Positions 34,742 through 45,610 of a DNA stretch of 64,000 nucleotides are shown here, piece after piece (within the stretch, counting starts at the first letter, position 1; each line of letters starts with the position of its first letter). The notes beneath the pieces are model-generated. The model was not told the origin of the DNA and made no database searches. It was given only the letters and a program-made list of their open reading frames with translations. Made by a program: the position numbers and the translations under genes. Origin of the DNA: Desmodus rotundus (taxonomy: Eukaryota > Chordata > Mammalia > Chiroptera > Phyllostomidae). The stretch lies in NCBI RefSeq assembly GCF_022682495.2, contig NC_071391.1:41383998-41447997 (forward strand). The letters run 5' to 3'.

Positions 34742-36160
34742 TAAACTGCATTGCTATGAACATTGGGGTGCATAGGTTCTTTTAAATTGGCGTTTCAGGG
34801 TTCTTAGGGTATAATCCCGGCAGTGGAACTTTGAGGGCAAAATACAGTTCCATTTTTAGTTTTCTGAGGAAATTCCATACTGTTTTCCACAGTGGCTGCA
34901 CCAGTCTGCATTCCCATCAATGGTATACTAGGGTCCCCTTTTCTCCACAGGCTCACCAGAACTTGTTTGTTGATTTGTTTATGATGGCGATTTTGACCAG
35001 TGTGAAGTGGTATCTTATACTGGTTTTAATTTGCATCCCTCTGAAGGCTAGTGATGCTAAGCATCCTTTCATATGTCTCTGGGCCCTCTGTATGTCCTCC
35101 TTGGAGAAGTGTCTGTTTAGGTCCTTTGCCCATTTTTTAATTGGATAGTTTGTCTTTCTTGTGTGGGGTCCTGTGAGTTCTTTAAAGATTTTGGAGATCA
35201 AACCCTTGTCCAAGGTATCATTGGCAAATACATTTTCCCATACGGTTGGTTCCCTTTTCGTTTATTTTCTTTAGCCATGCAGAAGCTTTTTAATTTGAAG
35301 AAGCCCCATTTGTTTATTCTTTCTTCTATGTCCCTTGCTCTAGGGGCCTATTGGTGAAAATACTGCTGCATGGAATAGCTGAGATTTTCCTGCCTATGTT
35401 CTCCTCTAGGACTTTTATGGTATCGTGACTTATATTTAAGTCTTTCATCCATCTTGAGTTTATTTTTGTGTATGATGTAAGTTGGAGGTCAAGTTTCATA
35501 TTTTTGCATGTAGCATCCAGATCTCCCAACACCACTTGTTGAAGAGGCTATTTTTACTCCACTTTATGCTCCTGCCCCCTTTGTCCAATATGACTGGACC
35601 ATCGAGACATGGGTTTATTTCTGGGCTCTCTGTTCTGTTCCATTGGTCTATGTGTCTGTTCTTATGCCAGTACCAGATTGATTACAGTAGCCTTGTAATA
35701 TAGCCTAAGTGTCCATCAGTAAATGAGTAGATCAAAAAACTGTGGTACATTTACATAATGGAAAACTACACAGCAGAAAGGAAGAAGGAGCTCCTACCCT
35801 TCTCAACAGCATGGATGGAACTAGAGAGCATTATGCTAAGTCAGGACGTGAAAGACAAATACCATATGATCTCACCTATAAGTGGAACCTAATCAACAAA
35901 ACAAACAAGCAAGCAAAATATAACCAGAGATGTGGAAAATAAAGAACAAACTGACAGTAACGAGAGGGAAGGGAGGATAATGGGGGGGAAAGGCGATGGA
36001 CCATCAGGGAACATGTATGAAGGACCCATGGACAAAGACAATGGGAGTGGGGCAGAGGATTGAATGTGTAGGTGGAAGTGAGTAGGGCAGGAGAGATTAA
36101 TGGGGGGGAAATGGGGACAACTGTAATTGCACAACAATGAAATATAATAATAAAATAATT
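34742..36160. mobile_element. L1 with 5' inversion (copy B)
   Basis: Counterpart of the twin-primed L1 in copy A. Inversion point near 35,702; target-site duplications 34,726-34,741 and 36,161-36,176. Confidence 0.88.
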
Positions 36161-36211
36161 AAAATCCTTTCTATTGCTTCTTTGTCCTATTAAAAATTGT
36201 ATTTCTCCTTT

Positions 36212-36567
36212 CAAGAAAACTTTACCCTTTGTGACAGCATGGATGGATCTGGAGAACATTTTGCTAAGTGAAATAAGCCAGTCAGAGAAAGACAAATACC
36301 ATATGATTTCACTCCTATGTGGAATCTAATGAACAAACTGAACTAACAAGCAAAATAGAGACAGACTCATACACAGAGAGCAGGCTGACAGCTCTGGGAG
36401 CAGGTGGTTGGGGTGGAGGGATTGGGCAAAAAAGAAAAAGAACTCATGGTCAGGGACAACAGGGTGCTGATTATGGGGGTGTGGGGGGTGGGGGTGGAAG
36501 AGGGTATAAGTGGGATAAATGGTAATGGGAAAAAAGCTACAAAAAAAGAATAACTGAATGAAAAAAT
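36212..36567 (+). mobile_element. 5'-truncated L1 3' end (copy B)
   Basis: Target-site duplications 36,197-36,211 and 36,568-36,582. Here B reads 'tgacagcatggatggatctg', close to the general L1 wording, whereas A and C share 'gacagcatggctagacctgg'. Confidence 0.85.
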
Positions 36568-36728
36568 TTGTGTTTCTCCTTTTAAAAAATGAACTTGTTT
36601 TACTGATAAAAATGTAAACTTTCTCTATAACTATGCACCTCCTTCATACATTACCTGTAAAAAGAGGAATTTGTTACCATGCATTTCTGACTCAACTACA
36701 TCATGAGTATTATTTAATTTCATTTACA

Positions 36729-36948
36729 GTGTAGTTACAAAAGGAATGGACTGGATTCAAAGTGCTTTGAGATTCACGACTTGATGCTGCCCTTTGCTAG
36801 GTAAACTTGGTAAGTTACTAACCAATGGCAAATCAGTTACTTCATCTATAAATACAAGTCCTCAGTATTATTTCTTGGAAATTAATATCTAAATGTTTTA
36901 CACTGTGCTTAGCGTTTAGTAACCTTTCAATAAGTGTTAGGTATTACA
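36729..36948 (+). mobile_element. MIR SINE remnant, second (copy B)
   Basis: Counterpart of 17,081-17,298. Confidence 0.6.
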
Positions 36949-37135
36949 TCTCCATTACGTAATCCAATATTTATGCTTTCATCTTCCGTGTTATACTGAC
37001 AATTCCTATCTGCTATTCTGACAAGCCTTATGTTTTCAATGCTTAGATTTCAAGCCACTGTAAGTACATTTTATAAATTCACAATATAAAGAGAAAAAGA
37101 TACACATTATTTGAAGCAGGTTCTGTAGTGTTGCT

Positions 37136-37297
37136 GAAAAAGTTTATTTTTCTTATATTTATTATATATTTTCCATTACCATTTAGTCCCTTTAAACCCC
37201 CTTCCCCCAGCAATCACCACACTTCTCCATGTCCATGAGTCCTTTTCCTTTCTGCTCAATCCCTCCACCCCTTAACTACCCCCTCACTAGCTGTCGA
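37136..37297 (-). mobile_element. L1 3'-end fragment (copy B)
   Basis: Counterpart of 17,493-17,655. Confidence 0.5.
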
Positions 37298-37420
37298 AAT
37301 ATACAAGATTCATTGCACATAGCTCTGGACTCTAAAAAATGCCCAGACTTGGCTTAAATAATTGTTTTGTTTAGAATAATTTTTATGTGCTTTAATGAAG
37401 ATAAACCACTGAACTCACAA

Positions 37421-37696
37421 CTTTTTTTACCGTTGACACTATTACAGATGTCTCCCACTTCCCCCCACCCCTTGCCTCTCTCCACCCAGCCCATGTCCCC
37501 CCAACTCCCAGCTCTCATCACATTGTTGTCTGTGTCTGTGGGCTCTGTATACATGCATGTGTGTTCTTTGGCTGATCTCTTCCAGTCCTCCCCACCGCCT
37601 CCCCTCTGAATCTGTCAGTCTGTTCCATGTATCCATGCCTCTGGCTTCATTTTGTTCATCGGTTTATTTTGTTCATTAGATTCCACATTTGAGTGA
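37421..37696 (-). mobile_element. L1 3' end upstream of the OR5P-like gene (copy B)
   Basis: Counterpart of 17,770-18,048; ends about 57 bases before the start codon. Confidence 0.8.
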
Positions 37697-37752
37697 TGGC
37701 ATTAATGTAATGTTTCATCACAGGTTCATTTGGGTAGCAGCAACATTATCTC

Positions 37753-38697
37753 ATGGATTCCCTGGGGCCCGGGAACCACACTGTGGTGACAGACTTCATT
37801 TTCCTGGGCTTAACTGATGACCCAGTCCTTCGAGTCATCCTCTTTGTGATCATCCTGTGTATCTACCTGGTGACCGTGTCTGGCAATCTCAGCACAATCG
37901 TTCTTATCAGAATCTCTTCTCAGCTCCATCATCCTATGTATTTTTTTCTGAGCCACTTGGCTGTTGCTGACACATACCTTTCAACTTCCGTCACACCCAA
38001 GATGCTTATAAACTTCCTGGTGGAGAGAAATCCGATCTCCTATCATGGATGTGGCACGCAGCTTGGTTCAACTGCTGTCTTTGGGATAGTCGAGTACTTC
38101 CTTCTGGCTACGATGGCATATGATCGCTTTGTGGCAATCTGCAACCCACTGCTTTATTCAACCAAAATGTCCACACAAGTCTGTGTTCAGTTCCTCATAG
38201 TGGCTTACGTGGGTGGTTTTCTCAATGCTTCCTCCTTTACTATTTGCTTCTATTTTTTATTCTTCTGTGGACCAAATGAAATCAATCATTTTTTCTGTGA
38301 TTTTGCCCCTCTAGTGGAACTCTCCTGTTCTGATAGCAGTATCCCTGCAGTTGTTCCCTCATTTACATCTGGCTCCATCTTCGTGGTCACAGTGTTTGTC
38401 ATACTTGTCTCCTACACCTACATCCTCATCACCATCCTGAAGATGAACTCCAACGAGGGGCGGCACAAGGCCTTCTCCACCTGCTCATCCCACCTCACAG
38501 TGGTCACCCTGTTCTATGGGACCATCACATTCATATATGTGATGCCCAAGTCCACTTTCTCAACTGACCAGAACAAGGTGGTGTCTGTATTCTACACAGT
38601 GGTGATTCCCATGCTGAACCCCATCATCTACAGCCTCCGGAACAATGAAATCAAGGGGGCTCTGAAAAGAGTGCTTCAAAAAAAAACATTTTCTTAG
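37753..38697 (+). CDS. OR5P-like: Olfactory receptor, OR5P-like (copy B)
   Basis: Intact 314-residue OR with every family motif of copy A and the same start context. It shares with copy C the set V71, T74, Y75, L76, I86, I112, T163, I164, P174, S196, P198, A199, F210 and V211, which replaces the copy A residues. B alone carries K83 (N in A and C), Y115 (C in A and C), Q142 (R) and T222 (I). Y115 lies in TM3 just before the DRF motif and T222 in TM5, both regions lining or near the odorant pocket in OR models. B and C differ by five amino-acid changes against one silent change by hand count. No stop or frameshift, so function is plausible. B is the most diverged of the three relative to the likely ancestral state. 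Confidence 0.96.
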   Translation: MDSLGPGNHTVVTDFIFLGLTDDPVLRVILFVIILCIYLVTVSGNLSTIVLIRISSQLHHPMYFFLSHLAVADTYLSTSVTPKMLINFLVERNPISYHGCGTQLGSTAVFGIVEYFLLATMAYDRFVAICNPLLYSTKMSTQVCVQFLIVAYVGGFLNASSFTICFYFLFFCGPNEINHFFCDFAPLVELSCSDSSIPAVVPSFTSGSIFVVTVFVILVSYTYILITILKMNSNEGRHKAFSTCSSHLTVVTLFYGTITFIYVMPKSTFSTDQNKVVSVFYTVVIPMLNPIIYSLRNNEIKGALKRVLQKKTFS

Positions 38698-38749
38698 TGA
38701 AACCTGTTATTTTGTGGGGTTTGATATGGTGACATACCTTAAATATAAG

Positions 38750-38755
38750 AATAAA
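38750..38755 (+). promoter_or_regulatory. Possible polyadenylation hexamer (copy B)
   Basis: AATAAA 53 bases after the stop codon. Copy C has the same hexamer; copy A has AATCAAA. True OR 3' ends are often much farther downstream, so use is uncertain. Confidence 0.3.
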
Positions 38756-38980
38756 GGAAATCGAGTGTCTGTAGTCAAAATATATTTATCTACATGTCAT
38801 TAGCCAATGTGGAGCTTTTTGTGAGGATAGGAGGTGAATTTTCTGGTATCAAATAATGTAGGTGGTTCTCATCCAATCAGTTGAAGTGATTAAAAACAAA
38901 ATAAAACAATTGGAGGTCCCTGATAAAACACTGGTTCTGTCTCCTGGGTGTGTCAGAACTAAACACTGTGACATCAATTT

Positions 38981-38994
38981 TTACTGGAATTTTT
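38981..38994. repeat. Target-site duplication, left, of HAL1-3 (copy B)
   Basis: TTACTGGAATTTTT, repeated exactly at 40,979-40,992. Confidence 0.9.
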
Positions 38995-40978
38995 TTGATA
39001 TATTTATTGATTATGCTATTACAGTTGTCCCATTTCCACCCCTTCACTCAACTCCGTCCTGCCCACCCCCTCCCTCCCACATCCCCCCCCTATAGTTCAT
39101 GTTCATGGGTCATACTTATAAGTTCTTTGGCTTCTACATTTCCTACACTATTCTTACCCTCCCCCTGTCTATTTTCCACCTATCTTTTATGCTATTTATT
39201 CTCTGTACCTTTCCTCCCTCTCTCCCCCTCCCAATCCCCTACTGATAACCCTCCATGTGATCTCCATTTCTGTGGTTCCTGTTCTAGTTGTTTGCTTAGT
39301 TTTCTTTTGTTTTGGTTTTAGGTGTGTTTGTTAATAACTGTGAGTTTGCTGTCATTTTTACTGTTCCTATTTTTTATCTTCTTTTTCTTAGATAAGTCCC
39401 TTTACCATTTCATATAATAATGGCTTGGTGATGATGAACTCCTTTAACTTGACCTTATCTGAGAAGCACTTTATCTGCCCTTCCATTCTAAATGATAGCT
39501 TTGCTGGATACAGTAATCTTGGATGTAGGCCCTTGCCTTTCATGACTTGGAATACTTCTTGCCAGTCCCTTCTTGCCTGTAAGGTCTCTTTGGAGAAATC
39601 AGCTGACAGTCTTATAGGAACCCCTTTGTAGGTAACTGTGTCCTTTTGTCTTGCTGCTTCTAAGATTCTCTCCTTCTGCTTAATCTTGGGTAATGTAATG
39701 ATGATGTTCCTTGGTGTGTTCCTCCTTGGGTCCAGCTTCTTTGGGACTCTCTGAGCTTCCTGGACTTCCTGGAAGTCTATTTCCTTTGCCAGATGAGGGA
39801 AGTTCTTCATTATTTGTTCAAATAAGTTTTCAATTTTTTGTTCTTCCTCTTCTCCTTCTGGCACCCCTATAATTTTGATGTTGGAACATTTCAAGGTGTC
39901 CTGGAGGTTCCTAATCCTCTCCTCATTTTTCCGAATTCTTGTTTCTTCATTCTTTTCTGGTTGGATGTTTCTTTCTTCTTTCTGGTCCACACCGTTGATT
40001 TGAGTCCCAGTTTCCTTCGCATCACTATTGGTTCCCTGTACATTTTCCTGTGTTTCTCTTAGCATAGGCTTCATTTTTTCATCTAGTTTTCGAACAAATT
40101 CAACCAATCTGTTAGCGTCTTAATAAGCAGTGTTTTGAACTGTGCATCCGATAGGTTGGCTATCTCTTCCTCGCTTAGTTGTATTTTTTCTGGAGCTTTG
40201 GAGTGTTCTGTCATTTGGGCCTTTTTTTTTTTTGTGTTGGCGTGTCTGTTACGTTAAGGGGCGGAGCGTTAGGTGTTCCCTGGGGCGGGGTAATGCTGGT
40301 CACTGCGCTGTGTTGCTATACGTCGGGGAGGGGCCAAGAGGGAGCAATGGGGCCAGCTTCCCTCTCCACCGGATTTCAGTCTTTTACTCCGCTACCCACA
40401 ATCAAACGGGGCCCCTCTTGTGCTGGTTCCCGAGTGGGTGGGCTTGTGCACGCCCGAGGCCCCTGTGGGTCTCTCCAACGACCTCTCCTGTGAGGCTGGG
40501 AGTCTCTCCTGCTGCCGCCCCAACCCCCACGGGTTTTTTCAATCAAAGGTCTGAGGCTTTATTTCCCCGCACTGGAGCCCTGGGTTGCGTGATCTGCTTC
40601 GCCCGACTCCGTTCGTCCGGGTTTATCTGTGAGCAAGTGTGGGGCCAAGGGGTGCTACCTGCCGCTCTGCCTGCCCTGTTCTCTGCCACTCTGAGTTTGG
40701 CGCTCTCGGTTTATCTGTACGCGAATGTGGGGTCGCAGGGTCTGCTAGTGCTCGGACTGCCTGCCCCGTTCGTCCCACATTACGTCAGTCTCGGTCCCGC
40801 CAAGGCCACTCGAGTTCTCTCCACCCTGGCTGCCCTTCTCTGCCCCTCCTACTGGTCTGGATGTATGTTTCTTTTTTATCTACTTGGTGTCAGACTTCCT
40901 TGCTGTTCCATTTTCTGTCAGTTCTGGTTGTGCGAGGAGGCGCAGTGTGTCTACCTATGCCTCAATCTTGGTTTTCCC
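38995..40978 (-). mobile_element. HAL1-3: young half-LINE-1 insertion present in B and C only
   Basis: Minus-strand HAL1 with full structure: CpG-rich 5' UTR (40,978 to about 40,215), ORF1 (40,214-39,388), 3' UTR ending 'caataaatatatc' and an A-rich tail (about 39,390-38,995). No ORF2. 14-base exact target-site duplications and an unfilled site in copy A (19,335-19,348) prove insertion after the first duplication. Closely related to HAL1-1. The YY1-like start site is mutated here (GCCTCAATCTTGG at 40,959-40,971). Confidence 0.92.
39388..40107 (-). pseudogene. LINE ORF1p-like protein of HAL1-3, largely open (copy B)
   Basis: A 239-codon open frame covers the coiled-coil-like charged region (VQGTNSDAKETGTQ, EKNEETRIRKNEERIRN), the RRM-like core from IIGVPEGEEEEQ, and the whole C-terminal domain (NIIITLPKIKQKERILEAAR, KGVPIRLSADFS, LQARRDW, LYPAKLSFRMEGQIKCF, ending YEMVKGLI). 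L1 ORF1p forms trimers, binds RNA and packages it for retrotransposition. The normal N-terminus (ATG at 40,212-40,214, MTEHSKAPEKIQLSEEEIA) lies in another frame, one indel away, and the open frame begins at TTG, so a native start is missing. A near-miss rather than a working gene; the best-preserved ORF1 in the window. Confidence 0.8.
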
Positions 40979-40992
40979 TTACTGGAATTTTT
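40979..40992. repeat. Target-site duplication, right, of HAL1-3 (copy B)
   Basis: Exact second copy of TTACTGGAATTTTT, followed by 'attctgctggactgcat', which continues copy A's flank. Confidence 0.9.
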
Positions 40993-41176
40993 ATTCTGCT
41001 GGACTGCATTTGGACTTTGGAACTGCTACCTCTACAATTGTCGGAGCCAATTCCTTAAAGCACCTATCTCTCCATCGCTCTATCTTTCTATCTGTCTCCT
41101 ATTGGTTTTGTTTCTCTAGAGAATATGAATACAACTGTAACTAATTTTCTTCTTCCTGCTCTTACTCTCTTCCCAT

Positions 41177-41778
41177 CATTCTCCACACATCAGTCATAGC
41201 CATAAATCTAAATAGCTTAGTTCCTTTGTTAATATCCCCCAAGGATCTTAGAGTAAAGACAACAATTCTGAACATGGCTTATAAAGTCTTGAACATGGCC
41301 CATCCTTCTTTTTGCCTCTCACCACTTTTCCCTTGATCTCTAAACACATGAACTCTGGGAATCAGTTGTGGTTTTCTTTAAATCCTTAAGTATTCCATGT
41401 TCTTTACCACATCAGGGCCACTCATATGCAGTAGCTCTACCTGAAATGCATTCTTCTCCTCACCTCAGTAATGCCTAATGATTCTATGGGTACTAACCTA
41501 AAAGCTGTTTTCTATCTTCTAGAAAGTCTTTCTGAGGTTCCAACCAAATTACGTACACCTGTTATCCCACTGTAGAACCCTGTACATTTTCTTCAGAATA
41601 CTCAGTGCACATTACAGTTGAACATTCAGTATTTGTTTTCTCCACAATGTTGGAGGCTTCTTATAGACAGCCACAATGTCTTTCCTCTCTCCCCGTGCAT
41701 CTATGTTCACACAGGTCCTGCAGCATAAGTGCTTAGTTGAAATGAGACAACTAATAAATGAATGGCTCGCTGAGTGAA
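41177..41778 (+). mobile_element. L2 LINE 3' end (copy B)
   Basis: Counterpart of 19,520-20,130. B alone lacks about nine bases ('ccatagtaa') within 'gtcctgcagcataagtgctt'; A and C keep them. Confidence 0.75.
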
Positions 41779-42062
41779 GCTTTTGCTGTGTCATGAATGA
41801 CTGGCTCTGGTAGTTGTGACTCCTGACCACTGATCTGTGGGATGTTTCATCCTGATTCAAGTGGCTGAATGTCTGTGTCAGATTTTGCTATAACTCTGAC
41901 AGGCCATTACACAAACCCATGCTCTCCACAGTTATGCCTCTGCCTCCACACTGATGAACTCAGATTGTCAACTAGAATCCCAGCACAGTGATTAAAAGTG
42001 TTGTGAACACCATCTTTTGAATAAAGTCCCCCTTGTGTCTTTGCCTGGTTGGAGAGTTAAAA

Positions 42063-43180
42063 GATCTAGAAGTCAAATATTAATAAGGGTAGTATTATGA
42101 AAAATCAAACAAGAGGATATAACCCTAATAAGTATTTATGCACCAAACATTGGAGCACCTAAATATGTAAAGCAAATATTGACAGAAATAAAAGTAGAGA
42201 TCAATAGGAATATAGTCAGAGAAGGATACTTTAACACCATTGGTATCAATGGGTGTAGCACCCAGACAGAAAAATCAATAAGGAAACAGCAATCTTAAAT
42301 GACACATTAGAATACATGAATTTAATTGGCATTTTTAGGACATTTCACATCATAGCAGCAGAATATACATTCTTTTCCAGTGCACATGGTGTATTTTCTT
42401 TTTTAAAAAAATGTTTTATTTGTTTTTAGATTGAGGGAAAGGGAGGGAGAAACAGAGGGAGAGAAAGAAACATTGTGTGAAAGAAACATTGATCAGCTGC
42501 CTCTTGCATGCACCTCAAGTGAGACTGGGCAAGTAACTCAAGCCTGTGCCCTGCCCAGGATTCAAGCCAGTGACCTTATGCTTTGTAGGATGATGCCCAA
42601 CCAACTGATCCACACTGATCAGGGTGCACATGGTGTATTTTCCAGGAGAGACCACATATTAAGCTATAAAACAAGTTTCAGTGAATTGAAGATTGAAATC
42701 ATATCATGCACCTTCTCTGATCACAATGGTACGAAAACTAGAATTCACAAGAAGAAACCTGAGCAACATACACACATGCGGAGGCTAAGTAACACGCTGT
42801 GACACGATGAATGGATTAGCCATGAGATCAAGGAAGAAGTTAAAAAATACTTTGAGACAAATGAAAATGAAACCACAACAACCCCAAAAACTATGGGACA
42901 GAGACAAAGCAGTTCCAATAACTTCGTCCACAGTAATAAAGGTCTACCTCAAGAAAGAAGAAAAACCTCAAATAAACAATCTAAGCTGACATCTAAAAGA
43001 TCTATGAAAAGAACAAAGTCCAAAATGAGTAGAAGGAAGGAAATAATCAAGTTTAGAGTGAAATAAGAAAATCGAGTCTAAAATAACAATAGGAAAAAAA
43101 TCAGTGAAACCAAGAGCTACTTTTTCAGGTAAACAAAATTGATAAAACTTTATTCAGACTCATGAAGAAAAAAAATATAA
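42063..43180 (+). mobile_element. L1 ORF2 fragment interrupted by a SINE (copy B)
   Basis: Counterpart of 20,407-21,525. Confidence 0.8.
42400..42623 (-). mobile_element. tRNA-derived SINE in L1 (copy B)
   Basis: Counterpart of 20,745-20,967. Target-site duplications 42,380-42,399 and 42,624-42,643, now with one mismatch (TTCC for TTCT at the right end). Confidence 0.85.
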
Positions 43181-44501
43181 GGGTCAAACCACTGTGCACG
43201 TGCAGAAAGGCTGAATCCCCATCCAAGGGCTCAGTCCACAGCCGCCATGAAAACCCAGACAAGCAGGAGCACGATACGCAGTGTTCTGCTATCTCTGTTG
43301 AGCCCTACCTACACGAGTCTACTTGTTTAAGTCCAGGAAGTTGTGCCATAGTTTATTACACAAGAGTAGATCATCAGAACAATCTAGGTAATGGATATAT
43401 TGTTGCTAACAGTCTGATTTTTTCAGCATGGCTTTATGTTTTCAATATTTCATAAAATGCCAGAAAACATTTTTGAGTGGCATTGCAGTAAATGGAGATT
43501 TCAGTCAACATGAATTTTCCTGGTCAGCAAGACCTTCTAAAGAAGAGTTACTTAGTGAGAAAGCAGCCACATCAATCTGTCTACGTGTTCCTATTCTTTT
43601 CCACCTTTCTTCTGACAGATTCCTGGGCAACACTCAGTATGACAGGCCCTCTCCCCCTTGCACCGTATACAGGACAGAGGCCTATGGGGTTTGGCAAACG
43701 TTCAGAACTATAAAATATAGTATTGAGTAGGAAGTGAAATAAACCTGAAGGAATCATCCACACTTTAAATTGTACTTGAACAAGTAGAGTTTTCAATTAC
43801 TTGGTTTGTTTTTCAGATAAATAAGAACAAACCTGACCGAATAGTTATGATACTACATCAGAATGAAAACATTATTTTGTGAACATCACAATGAGTTCTA
43901 AGTCCACAGAGGACAATCTTCCTGGTGTCCCATGGAGAGGAAGGAACTCCAAGTGGTGTCAAGGGTAATGGTCTCAGGTGACCACAAAATTCTCATTGGA
44001 TGTTACAGGAAACCCAGCTTCAGACATAAAGAACAGAGTTTTACCCTATTGTCATAAGAAACCCGGTACGTTCAGACGCAGAGTGAATGCATCACAGGGC
44101 TTCTAAGGGCAAAATGGCTTAAACACTTAAGCCTAAGTATTACAGAAAGAACTGTAGAACACTGTGCATAAGCTATGAGTTCCTCACGTAGCTTAATGTT
44201 TTTCTCTTTAAAAAAAATTGGAAGTGACTTCTCTTGTCATAATGTGGGAAGTTTATGCACAATTAGCACACGAACAACAGCACTGAGGAGGTCAGAAATC
44301 TGAAAACTGAAGATTGGACCGCAAACGCCAGAGCAGAGTGTGCCAAGAGGGATTGACTTCACACAGGCAACCCAGCAGAAGAGCTGGTACAGTGTTACAG
44401 GCAACTGTGAGCAGGTGAGTACTGCTGAGCATCTGTGGGAAAGCTGTCTATAAGCCATGTGATATTTCAGCAAATGGAAATAGAATTAGCAGGTACTGGA
44501 C
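43181..44501. other. Gene-free, unclassified sequence (copy B)
   Basis: Counterpart of 21,526-22,849; nothing recognised. Confidence 0.5.
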
Positions 44502-44686
44502 ACTTACAATCTGATAGGTCTGCATGCACAGCATTGTAACCCTGAGAGGAGGTATATGTAAGGCCACGTTACACAGGAGAAGACTGGTTATCACGGAAAT
44601 TAAATTACTGTATGTAATTTGTACGTAATAGAAGCAGAGCTTGGATTGGAACCCAGACTCCTCTAATTCTGCTCAATTCCCATTAC
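44502..44686 (-). mobile_element. MIR SINE remnant, minus strand (copy B)
   Basis: Counterpart of 22,850-23,035. Confidence 0.7.
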
Positions 44687-44960
44687 TAAATAATTCCTGC
44701 TCTAATCTCAAGGCTAATTAGGTGATTTCATTGTATCACAACAATTAAGCAGGAAAGAGTAAAGAAAGCCATGTGTTAAAATCCTTGTGCAATTTCCATA
44801 GTTCACTCATTATTTAATTGTAAATTTCACTGTACACCATTGGCAATTTAATTCTTTGCGTCTCTGCACATGATTTTCCTTTGATAACTCACTATGTCTT
44901 CAAACTTATGCACTCATGATTTATAAAAGAACAAGCATTCTCACTGAGAAAACTAAGAAA

Positions 44961-45009
44961 AAATATGTACATATACACATACATACATGCATATACATAC
45001 ATATATATG
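44961..45009. repeat. AT-rich simple repeat (copy B)
   Basis: Counterpart of 23,318-23,365 with altered unit order (CATACATACATGCATA). Confidence 0.75.
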
Positions 45010-45143
45010 AACTTAGAAGGCCATGTATAACCAGAACATACATGAGCCTTATGAACCTACAATTTACATAAATTTTGTTAAACTTTCTATCAGAATGCAT
45101 ACCTCAAATTCAGGAAAACATACTCTTTTATTTTCCTGCCCTG

Positions 45144-45610
45144 AGGTCAACTGTGACATGAAGACATTAAAAGGAAAATTCCAGAAATAAAAAAATTTAT
45201 CATAAATTGTGGGCCATTCTGAGTAGCATGATGAAGTCTCACACCATCCTACTCTGCCAGCCCTGGGAATGAATCATCCCGTTGTCCAGCAAATCCACGC
45301 TGCATATGCGCTATCCCCCACCCTAGTTAGTCACGTAGCAGCTGTCTTGGTTATCAAATCAGCTGTCACAGCACCACAGTCCTTGTGTTCAGTTAGTCCA
45401 CATATTACTTAATAATGGCCCAAAGCACAAAACAGTGATGTTAGCAATTCAAATATGCCAAAGAGAAGCCATAAAGTGCCGCCTTTATATGAAAAAGGTA
45501 TGTGTTTATGTATAGGAAAAAAACAATATATTTAGAGTTCAGTAGTGTCTGCAGTTTCAGGCATTACTGGGGGTCTTGGAATATACCCCCACGCATAAGG
45601 GAATACTGTA
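45144..45610 (+). mobile_element. Tigger DNA transposon remnant (copy B)
   Basis: Counterpart of 23,500-23,966, ending 'gaatactgta'. Confidence 0.75.

Noticed and set aside
40142..41119. 325-codon plus-strand open frame antisense to the HAL1-3 5' UTR (also 61,945-62,922)
   Set aside because: It starts at GTG with no early ATG, runs through CpG-rich UTR where stops are rare, and continues past the target-site duplication into host DNA. Its preservation in C reflects recent duplication. Primate L1 has a short antisense ORF0, but nothing here resembles it.
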